Source of the DNA: Promethearchaeota archaeon
Lineage (GTDB): Archaea; Asgardarchaeota; Lokiarchaeia; Sigynarchaeales; SOKP01
DNA: 16,074 nt
NCBI GenBank assembly: GCA_014730295.1
Contig: WJIN01000148.1
Span: 1-16,074, forward strand
Direction of reading: 5' to 3'
Position 1 is the first letter of the stretch. Every line of letters starts with the position of its first letter. Below, one piece after another: positions 1 through 6,549 of this stretch. The position numbers and the translations under genes were made by a program. The notes beneath the pieces are model-generated. The model saw only the letters and a program-made list of their open reading frames with translations. It had not been told where the DNA came from and did not search any database.

Positions 1-163
1 CCTCAAAAAAATAATCAAGATCGAAACATATCTGTTTTCTAACTATATCTTTATTTTCTAATTTTGATAACTGTCTAATTTTAACACAAGCTGGACAGAA
101 TGTCTCATAATTATTATATTGATAATCAGTAATTTTTTGTCAACAATTTTGACAAAACGGCAT
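1..163 (-). pseudogene. Zinc-ribbon protein, N-terminal part, interrupted by in-frame TGA; runs off left edge
   Basis: Reading from ATG at 163-161, the frame begins MPFCQNC, meets TGA at 142-140, then continues open to the window edge for 46 codons with a second Cys pair (CPAC). Together these form a CxxC...CxxC zinc ribbon, followed by a Lys-rich helical segment. Ribbons of this type usually have Gly right after the first CxxC, and TGA differs from GGA by one base, so the stop sits exactly where Gly is expected. A TATA-like box lies about 55-70 bp upstream. Either this is a nonsense-disrupted gene (or a consensus error), or the UGA is recoded. TGA acts as a normal stop elsewhere in the window (ends of the genes at 484-1308 and 9293-13525), which argues against a genome-wide reassignment. 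The function is unknown and the 3' part lies outside the window. Confidence 0.5.
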
Positions 164-215
164 AGATTTGGAATTGAAGTATTATTTTATTGATTAGATA
201 ATTGATGATATTCAA

Positions 216-232
216 TATAAATATTTAAAAGC
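216..232 (-). promoter_or_regulatory. TATA-box promoter for the left zinc-ribbon gene
   Basis: On the minus strand this reads GCTTTTAAATATTTATA, an AT-rich archaeal-type TATA element about 55-70 bp upstream of the ATG at 163. It resembles the TTTAAATA boxes before 484 and 15198. This is assigned by motif only; the transcription start is not visible. Confidence 0.35.
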
Positions 233-300
233 TTCCTATATTCATAATCCTATTAAACAGAAATCAATTAAACTGATAATTCACTAATTTACTTAGAATG

Positions 301-320
301 TTTGTAAACTTTGTTACAAA
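301..320. repeat. Perfect inverted repeat in divergent intergenic region
   Basis: TTTGTAA at 301-307 and TTACAAA at 314-320 form a perfect 7-bp inverted repeat around 6 nt. It lies between the two divergent TATA boxes, so it could be an operator for a dimeric regulator. In such AT-rich DNA chance occurrence is quite possible. I see no gene in the rest of 164-483, only AT-rich sequence with the two promoter elements. Confidence 0.25.
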
Positions 321-383
321 ATTAGATCTCATTTGATTGAACTCTATTTTAAGCATTAGTTATATTAATTTTGTTAAGTTAAT

Positions 384-395
384 GAAATTTAAATA
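384..395 (+). promoter_or_regulatory. TATA-box promoter for the phosphoribosyltransferase/dprA pair
   Basis: GAAATTTAAATA at 384-395 combines an A-rich BRE-like flank with a TTTAAATA box, about 90 bp before the ATG at 484. The same TTTAAATA core occurs before the NurA-like gene (15089-15096), which supports it as this organism's basal promoter element. The 5' leader would be roughly 60 nt. A purine-rich AGAGG at 469-473, 10 nt before the ATG, may be the ribosome binding site. Confidence 0.45.
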
Positions 396-483
396 TTTGA
401 AAAGATGTTTTAGTAACAAAATTCAAAAACCTGAGGACTTCATTTTTAAAAGAAGGACAAAATCTAAAAGAGGCATCTAATCA

Positions 484-1308
484 ATGTTATTACCTGGAGA
501 CTATGTAAGAATTAAAAAACCCGGTATAAATGAGGGACGAATGGGATTATGTATAGGATTTGATAATATACTGGATGAATATAAGATCCAGGTACTTTTT
601 ACAGAGAAAGAAATTTATTGTGAAAAATCTGAGGTTCAAAAAATTACTGAAAAACAGTTTAATGAATTAATTCCTAAATTGCAATTAGATGGATGTGATT
701 ATTTTCTTTTTGACTATGATCTAAAATCTACTTCTGAGGTTCTTAGGAACAATGTCTATTTAAAAGGATTATATGCATTAGGGTATTATTTTCCAACTAA
801 TAGATATCCTGAAAAAAATAAGGAAGATCCCTTTTCTCAAACCATTATTAAATTTAAAAATCATCAATACAGTGCTTTAAGTACAGGAGAAAAATTAGCA
901 GCAGATATTTTTACCTTTTTTCTTAATTCCAAGACACTAAAATCAATTATATCTGATGTTGAGTATTGTTTTTTAATGCCTACTACAAAAAATAAGAATC
1001 ATGTTTCATATTGGACCAGACCCTTAATTAATAAACTCAGATTAAAAGATATTTCAGATTACGTGTATATTGTTAAGAAATTAGATTACTATAAATATAA
1101 GAAAGCGTATGAGCGTAAGAGAATGGTTAAGGATGCAATTCTTTTTAAACCACCATCTAATGAAAGAATTCAGCTTCAAGGTAAAAAGGCTCTAATTTTT
1201 GATGATATCTGTACTACAGGAAATCAAATAAATGAATTAACTAACACATTGAATAAACATGGAATAAATGAGGTATATGCGTTTGTATTGGGTAAATCAA
1301 AAAAATGA
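484..1308 (+). CDS. SH3-like domain + ComF-type phosphoribosyltransferase protein
   Basis: A 274-aa protein with two parts. Residues 1 to about 65 look like a small SH3/KOW-like barrel (GDYVRIKKPG...GRMGLCIGFD, then a strand pattern ending in KITEKQF). Residues about 120-274 match type I phosphoribosyltransferases of the ComF kind: an ERKRMVKDA-like loop near residue 210 and the PRPP-binding motif ALIFDDICTTG (D240, D241, T244-G246) followed by a helix. The N-terminal zinc finger of bacterial ComF is absent. The family binds phosphoribosyl-pyrophosphate or nucleotide-like ligands; ComF itself is a competence-linked protein of unsettled biochemistry. The downstream neighbour, 53 bp away on the same strand, is DprA-like, so the two probably act on the same process (single-stranded DNA handling or nucleotide-ligand signalling). 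The ATG is preceded by AGAGG; the stop is TGA. The PRTase fold is fairly sure; the substrate is unknown. Confidence 0.8.
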   Translation: MLLPGDYVRIKKPGINEGRMGLCIGFDNILDEYKIQVLFTEKEIYCEKSEVQKITEKQFNELIPKLQLDGCDYFLFDYDLKSTSEVLRNNVYLKGLYALGYYFPTNRYPEKNKEDPFSQTIIKFKNHQYSALSTGEKLAADIFTFFLNSKTLKSIISDVEYCFLMPTTKNKNHVSYWTRPLINKLRLKDISDYVYIVKKLDYYKYKKAYERKRMVKDAILFKPPSNERIQLQGKKALIFDDICTTGNQINELTNTLNKHGINEVYAFVLGKSKK

Positions 1309-1361
1309 TATTTGATTATATACTTTAAATTCAAATAACTAATGACTTAAAAGGAAAAAGT

Positions 1362-2261
1362 ATGGATTCGAGTATTTCAGATTTGTATCTTTTACTCTTT
1401 AAGAGCATCAAAGGAATTGGTCCTAAAACCCTTCAATTAATTTATAATAATTTTGGGAGTTTTCAGAAAGCTTTTAATTCTTCTATCGACAGTTTCCAAG
1501 AGATTATCAAAGGGAATTCTATTCTTAAAGAAATAGAAAAAATTCAAAGAAATAAAGAACTTTCAATTGAAAAAGTAAAGCAAATCGATAAAAGGCTGAA
1601 GGAAAGTAAAATTTTTTTTATTTCCTATTTTAACGAGAAGTTTCCCTCACAGCTGGAAAATATTGAAGATCCCCCAATTGGATTATACTTGAAAGGAAAA
1701 GTTATCCTCAGTGATTTAGAAAAATCAGTTTCGATCGTAGGTTCCAGAAACTGCTCTTTTTATGCTCATATAAAAACCAGAGAAATCGCAAAAGATTTAG
1801 CAAAAGCTGGATTCGTGATAATTAGTGGTTTAGCTCGCGGAGTTGACTTGGAAGCACATATTGGTGCACTTGAAGGAGGGGGGAAAACCATTGCCATACC
1901 AGGATCGGGTCTTAATGAATTATATCCAAGGGAACATCAAGAAATAGTTAAGGATATCATTAAGAAAGGAGCACTTATTTCTGAGTTTGGATTAGATCAG
2001 AAAGTTAGGAAATACATGCTAGTAAAAAGGAATCGCATCATCAGTGGGTTGTCAAAAGCTTCTTTAATAATTGAGGGAGGACTTGATAGTGGAACAACTC
2101 ATGAAATTAAATTTGCACAGAAACAAGAGAAAAAAATTTTCGCTCTAAAGCCTGAAAATCAATTGAGAGAGAGTTCGCTTTTACCGGGAAAATTAATTGC
2201 TGATAAAGTCGCCAAAGAGATTAAAAATGCATCTGAAATCATTGAATCTATTGAATTTTAA
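1362..2261 (+). CDS. dprA: DprA/Smf-type DNA-processing protein (SLOG Rossmann fold)
   Basis: A 299-aa protein. Residues about 6-45 contain a helix-hairpin-helix-like segment (KSIKGIGPKTLQ). The DprA Rossmann core runs from about 85 to 280, with DPPIGLYLKG, the strand SVSIVGSRNCS, SGLARGVDLEAH, TIAIPGSGLNELYP, the KRNRIISGLS loop and IIEGGLDSGTT. DprA binds single-stranded DNA and loads RecA-type recombinase in natural transformation; the fold belongs to the SLOG superfamily, some members of which bind nucleotide ligands in defence. The C-terminal winged-helix domain common in bacterial DprA is missing, since the protein ends soon after the core. It lies 53 bp downstream of a ComF-type PRTase gene. 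The intergenic TATACTTTAAATT could be a weak internal promoter. Whether it serves DNA uptake, repair or immunity cannot be decided from sequence. Family assignment is firm. Confidence 0.92.
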   Translation: MDSSISDLYLLLFKSIKGIGPKTLQLIYNNFGSFQKAFNSSIDSFQEIIKGNSILKEIEKIQRNKELSIEKVKQIDKRLKESKIFFISYFNEKFPSQLENIEDPPIGLYLKGKVILSDLEKSVSIVGSRNCSFYAHIKTREIAKDLAKAGFVIISGLARGVDLEAHIGALEGGGKTIAIPGSGLNELYPREHQEIVKDIIKKGALISEFGLDQKVRKYMLVKRNRIISGLSKASLIIEGGLDSGTTHEIKFAQKQEKKIFALKPENQLRESSLLPGKLIADKVAKEIKNASEIIESIEF

Positions 2262-2281
2262 TCAATTATCAATTAGACTTA

Positions 2282-2304
2282 TCAAAATGAAATTTAAAAA
2301 CTTC
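2282..2304 (-). terminator. Possible T-rich terminator of the six-gene minus-strand operon
   Basis: Read on the minus strand just after the stop of the last operon gene, the sequence contains GTTTTTAAATTTCATTTTG. Short oligo-T tracts of this kind terminate transcription in archaea without a hairpin. It sits in the 58-bp gap between two convergent genes. This is weak evidence in AT-rich DNA. Confidence 0.25.
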
Positions 2305-2319
2305 GAGACCATTGATTTA

Positions 2320-3123
2320 TTAATCTTCTGAATCTGTTTTTCGCTTAAATCCAAGATCAGAGAATGTAGTTTTTTTTCGGTTTTCCTTTTTTTCTATTAT
2401 TCTTTTTGTTTCTTCATCATAATTTGTATTTGATATTGTTTCTCTGTTGTTTTTTAAGGGAGTTTTAACTTTCTGCTTAGATTCTATTTTCTTTCCCCTC
2501 AATTCTCGTTCTTCTCTCCTTTTCTTCTTTATTTCATTAATGTAGTCATTATAGTCTGAGATTTTTCTAAAGATAAAACTCCTAATATCTGAAAATTCCT
2601 CTGGATAAGATTCCAGCACTTTTTCAATAAGTTTTTGATATTTATCAATAAATTTAGGATTTTGCTCAAAAATTTCCTTCCAAAAATCAAATATAATTGG
2701 GATGAACCTACTATCACCGAAGATATTAGGTGTTTCTCTTAATATTTCTACTATAATTTCTTGAAATCTTTTGTTATTGGAATTACTTAATTTAGAAAAA
2801 GCATATAAAATTATTTCAATTCTATACATATTCTCATCATATAATTCAGATAAAAGAATTTCCATTAAATCCTCGTTTTTATTTATATTCTGAAGTATCA
2901 TGAAACAAGAAGCTCTTATTGCGTCTGTCTTCAGTGATGAGTATGGATCCGAAATATTTTCTTTTAAAAAAGGTTTTATATTATCAATTAAATCATACTC
3001 GATTTTATTTTGACTTAGTAAGTTTATGAAAGCATTTAACGCATGAGCGCGAAATTTGAAATCGTTTGATTTAATTTGGATTTTAATATTATCCAATCTT
3101 TCGGAAATTTCTTTTTTATTCAT
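2320..3123 (-). CDS. HEAT/ARM-like alpha-solenoid protein with basic disordered tail
   Basis: A 267-aa protein of no family I recognise with certainty. Residues about 1-195 are almost entirely amphipathic helices in pairs, with HEAT/ARM-like spacing (for example the helix after SNDFKFRAHALNAF and that around KTDAIRASCFMILQN). Residues about 196-267 are highly charged and low-complexity (KKKRREERELRGKK, then Lys/Glu/Asn-rich), likely disordered and nucleic-acid or partner binding, ending with an Asp/Glu-rich tip. Such solenoids are usually adaptors. It is the last gene of the minus-strand block, 32 bp after the VWA gene, and so is presumably an adaptor for the MoxR/VWA or Rad50-like components. 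The start is the ATG at 3123. It carries no enzyme motifs. Confidence 0.7.
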   Translation of the reverse strand: MNKKEISERLDNIKIQIKSNDFKFRAHALNAFINLLSQNKIEYDLIDNIKPFLKENISDPYSSLKTDAIRASCFMILQNINKNEDLMEILLSELYDENMYRIEIILYAFSKLSNSNNKRFQEIIVEILRETPNIFGDSRFIPIIFDFWKEIFEQNPKFIDKYQKLIEKVLESYPEEFSDIRSFIFRKISDYNDYINEIKKKRREERELRGKKIESKQKVKTPLKNNRETISNTNYDEETKRIIEKKENRKKTTFSDLGFKRKTDSED

Positions 3124-3155
3124 CTAACCATTCTCTTATTTTACTTTATTATGAA

Positions 3156-5078
3156 TTAGTTAATATTATATGATTTTTGTAAAAAATCTAAAATTATTAT
3201 TGATAATTTCGAAATATCCTTGATAACTTTAACATTAAATCTCTCATTTTGCAATTTGCTAACCAATTTTGATATCATTCCAATTTGGATGAATAAGAAC
3301 TTATCTTTATCTACTAATTCCTTTATTTTCTTATATAAATCTTTATAGTTGAATATTATACCATCAGAAATAATAATAGTCAATTTGTCCTCCTTAGAGA
3401 CCAAAACATTTTCCATAATCTCTAAATCCAAAACGGTCTGTCCACCTTCAGGATTAAATAATAATTTTTTCATCTTATCTAAATGAAAATAGTCAATCCA
3501 ACCAGTAGTACGGGTTGAATTGGAAAAGAAACTAAAATTATATTCTATTACCGAGGTAAATCCTTTATCCTTTAGCCATTCCATTAGAGATAATAAAGTA
3601 ATTATTAATGAATCATATTTACCATCTCCACTCTCAATTTTCCAGTCCATGCTTCCAGAATCGTCGCAAAAGATCGCCAAATCAGGAAAACCTTTATTCT
3701 CATTACTATAATGCAGATCTTGTGTATAAGGTACTTTTCTTTCATAGAGAAGAAGCTCATCTGAACCAGGGATAAAATAAGTATATAATGGATCAAAATT
3801 GGAAATATTGGAGTTATTTTGTACCTCTCTTCGATTTAACCATATTAATGGATAATTCTCAGATTTTTTTATCTTTTTAATATTAAGCTTAATTCTTTTT
3901 AATCGATATTTATAAATGGCATCTAATATCTCATCTCTTTCAAAATGTGCAAATCCATTTTCTAAGCTAAGCTCTCCAGAATATTTTTCATAACTATCTT
4001 TAGATTCTTTTTCATCTTTACTTCCTTTTTTTAGTCCATTAAAGTTATTAGTATTCGTTTTTTTCCTGATTTCTTCTCTTTTATCAAGTTTATTCTTAAC
4101 AATACGTTTTAACACCTCTTTTCGAAATCTAGAATCTTCTCGCATTTTTTTTGTGAATATAGAATCTTTCGTGATCTTGTCATAGTTAAATCTATCCTTT
4201 TTTATGTACTTAGATATGATCTCTGTGAATTTATAGGCCATCGAATCCCATGTTTCAGTATTTGATATTTGATTAATTATACTCCATTTATCATCCTCAG
4301 AGGGTTCGATTCCTAACCATAGATTTTCGATAATATTCTTATCATCACAGAAGATTTTGATGATATCTTTAATGGTTTTTTCATATTCTTTTGGAAGACC
4401 TTTAATTAGGCTATCTTCTATTTTGTATCGGAAGTTAATATTAAATAGACTTATTTTCAGATTCAAAAGCATAAAAAGATTAAAAACAATATCTGATGAA
4501 TTAAAAAGAACTAATTCAGAATAGAAGTAGGTGAAGATGCTATTTCTAAAAAAACTATTATCTTCTTCTAATCCATAGACCGTATTGATTACTAAGTCAG
4601 AAAAAAGATTCATTATGTAATATACTATTTCTCGATTAAATTTCTTCTGAGCTTCTAAGCATGTACTTACAGATTGGAAAATCTTTGAGAAATTATCAAT
4701 ATCAATTGGACATTCTTTCGAATGCCCGAATTCATGGTAAGCTATTCCGCTTAAAAAATCATAAAGGATTTCTTTGTGTTTAATGCCATTATCGGTTTTC
4801 TTGGCAATCATTCTATTCTTATCTGTTCTATCTATATCTTCATATAGGTTAAACAATTCATACTTTTCTATCAGTAAGTTAAAAAGTTCTAGGAAATCAT
4901 TTTGAATCGTACAATGTATTATCCAATTTTCTAAATCTATATAGGCTTCAAAAAGATGGTCCAGCTTTTCTTCAATTGTTAATTTAAAATTAAAGTTAGT
5001 ATTCCAACCTATTTGATTTAGAAAATGAAGAAAATAAAATTCTATAGTATCATATAGGGTTTTTTGATCGATCTTGAT
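3156..5078 (-). CDS. HExxH metallopeptidase-like + VWA domain protein (DUF2201-like), non-ATG start
   Basis: The first conventional start codon is TTG at 4856 (566 aa), but the frame is open upstream for 89 more codons to a stop at 5126-5124, and that stretch reads like real protein (W, H, charged helices). A GAGG at 5090-5087 precedes ATC at 5078 by 8 nt, so I place the start near 5078 (about 640 aa). Counting from the TTG codon, H41-E-F-G-H45 is a HExxH zinc-metallopeptidase motif in a helical N-terminal region. A Lys-rich linker follows near 260-290. A VWA domain then carries a MIDAS: D398-x-S-x-S in CDDSGSM, a Thr in GGQT and the Asp of ISDG. HExxH followed by VWA next to a MoxR ATPase is the known DUF2201-like arrangement. 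In MoxR/VWA pairs the VWA protein binds the ATPase and its target through a metal ion. Whether the peptidase motif is active is unknown. Confidence 0.8.
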   Translation of the reverse strand: MKIDQKTLYDTIEFYFLHFLNQIGWNTNFNFKLTIEEKLDHLFEAYIDLENWIIHCTIQNDFLELFNLLIEKYELFNLYEDIDRTDKNRMIAKKTDNGIKHKEILYDFLSGIAYHEFGHSKECPIDIDNFSKIFQSVSTCLEAQKKFNREIVYYIMNLFSDLVINTVYGLEEDNSFFRNSIFTYFYSELVLFNSSDIVFNLFMLLNLKISLFNINFRYKIEDSLIKGLPKEYEKTIKDIIKIFCDDKNIIENLWLGIEPSEDDKWSIINQISNTETWDSMAYKFTEIISKYIKKDRFNYDKITKDSIFTKKMREDSRFRKEVLKRIVKNKLDKREEIRKKTNTNNFNGLKKGSKDEKESKDSYEKYSGELSLENGFAHFERDEILDAIYKYRLKRIKLNIKKIKKSENYPLIWLNRREVQNNSNISNFDPLYTYFIPGSDELLLYERKVPYTQDLHYSNENKGFPDLAIFCDDSGSMDWKIESGDGKYDSLIITLLSLMEWLKDKGFTSVIEYNFSFFSNSTRTTGWIDYFHLDKMKKLLFNPEGGQTVLDLEIMENVLVSKEDKLTIIISDGIIFNYKDLYKKIKELVDKDKFLFIQIGMISKLVSKLQNERFNVKVIKDISKLSIIILDFLQKSYNIN

Positions 5079-5098
5079 TAGGAAAACCTCTTTAGATA

Positions 5099-6511
5099 TT
5101 ATATTAGATGTTCTTTTACATATTTAATCAAACCTTCAAAATGAAAGTCATCCTTCTTTGCTTTATTTCGTATTCCAATATCTTTCTCAGATAGATCTTC
5201 TCCTTTTTTCTCAAGATATAATGGTTTTAGTAAGTTATTCATGAAAAAATTTAGCTGGTTTTCAATAACTTCCAAAAAGAATTTAATAGCAAAATATTGA
5301 TTCCCATGAAAATTATTAATAATCCAATCTCTATTCATTGAAATTTTCTCATTTAAGATTAGTGGAGCAATTGAAATTATATCCTCTAAAGTAACTTCAA
5401 TATTAAGATCCTCCAATCCTTTCTCTTTAAAACTCAGCTCATTTTCTTCGTAATAATTATATATTTTAGCTAATTTTAGAAGAGTAAATCCTTTAGCTGC
5501 GTGCACTAATTTTCTTAAAACCCTATTTGATGGGGCATAAGTGAAAGGACAAATCTTATTTAACGGAGGATTTCGAGCATATTGACAATCGTTATCTTTA
5601 CAATAATCAGGTGAAAACAAAATCCCATATTTCGAACCGCTAGGGCTCTTGACACAATTAGATGCAAATCCAAGATAGAGTATAAGTGCTTCAGCTTCAA
5701 TACTTAAACCTATCTTTTCTAAGTTTTGAAAAATCTCAACTATAAATTCCTCTTTAGAGTTAATATTACTTTCAAGTATTTCATTTAAATCACTTCTAAT
5801 CATTTTTATTTGATCATTTAACGTAGGTGGGAAGTTATCAATCGGAATATTAAAAATTACTCTATCTTTTAAAGCCCTATCTACTCTAGAAGTACCAGCA
5901 TATTCAGAACCATAATTTAAAGTGAGAATATTCCAATGGTAATACATATCGGAGTTCAATTTAATCCCAGCATGAACTATTTTACTTTTTAAATCAATAT
6001 TATTCTCTAACACTTGCATTAATCTATTTTGTACTATTGGAGGTGCTCTGTTCGCTTCGTCTATGATAAGACTCGGTCGAGAGAAGATTTCATCAGCAGA
6101 AATAGCTTCTTTTAATCTTTTACCTTCTTTAATCGCACCAAAATCAATATCAATGAAATCTTGTTCATTCATATCTGGTGTGATATTCTTTCTTGTATAT
6201 CCATTTTTCCCAAAAAGGAACCTTGTAACTAATTTTGCTAATAATGTTTTTCCACTTCCTGAAGACCCTGAAAGTAATATTGATGATTGTGTTATCGCTC
6301 CTATTAATAAAATATCGGCTAATGTATACTTTAATTTGATTATGTTCCCTTCAGAATCAATATGACTGTTGGATATTACTGGTTGTTTATTAAAATATCG
6401 TTTTAAAATGAATTTATTAAATTTTATTTCTAAATCTGCTAGTAGATTAATATATTTCAACATAATATCTTCATATTCCCCATTATGAAAACTTTCTTTT
6501 AAATTACTCAA
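5099..6511 (-). CDS. MoxR-family AAA+ ATPase with four-Cys cluster
   Basis: A 470-aa protein. Residues about 60-260 form the AAA+ core: Walker A GSSGSGKT (82-89), Walker B SLIIDEANRAP (D151, E152), sensor-1 Asn in LTLNYGSEYAG (N199) and an arginine-finger region DRALKDR (211-217). The DEANRAP string is typical of MoxR ATPases, which act as chaperones that insert cofactors or remodel VWA-partnered complexes. C286, C304, C309 and C321 lie in the C-terminal part near the expected lid, in a Pro/Asn-rich loop that could hold zinc or an Fe-S cluster. The chosen start is TTG at 6511, because the frame closes 24 nt upstream and a GAGAT sits about 8 nt before it; an ATG 16 codons in is the alternative. 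The VWA partner is the next gene, its probable start about 20 bp downstream. Confidence 0.88.
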   Translation of the reverse strand: MSNLKESFHNGEYEDIMLKYINLLADLEIKFNKFILKRYFNKQPVISNSHIDSEGNIIKLKYTLADILLIGAITQSSILLSGSSGSGKTLLAKLVTRFLFGKNGYTRKNITPDMNEQDFIDIDFGAIKEGKRLKEAISADEIFSRPSLIIDEANRAPPIVQNRLMQVLENNIDLKSKIVHAGIKLNSDMYYHWNILTLNYGSEYAGTSRVDRALKDRVIFNIPIDNFPPTLNDQIKMIRSDLNEILESNINSKEEFIVEIFQNLEKIGLSIEAEALILYLGFASNCVKSPSGSKYGILFSPDYCKDNDCQYARNPPLNKICPFTYAPSNRVLRKLVHAAKGFTLLKLAKIYNYYEENELSFKEKGLEDLNIEVTLEDIISIAPLILNEKISMNRDWIINNFHGNQYFAIKFFLEVIENQLNFFMNNLLKPLYLEKKGEDLSEKDIGIRNKAKKDDFHFEGLIKYVKEHLI

Positions 6512-6549
6512 TTTTTTTATCTCTGAAATATATTATTTAAGAACTCATA

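Noticed and set aside
2529..2717. A second minus-strand frame inside the HEAT-like gene
   Set aside because: It is an alternate frame within a convincing longer gene, without its own ribosome site or recognisable content.
6063..6365. Open frame of 100 codons on the plus strand
   Set aside because: It lies entirely opposite the MoxR AAA+ core, whose motifs are intact. It is an antisense shadow, as are the similar plus-strand frames at 7838-8080, 10275-10559, 12927-13380 and 14185-14406.
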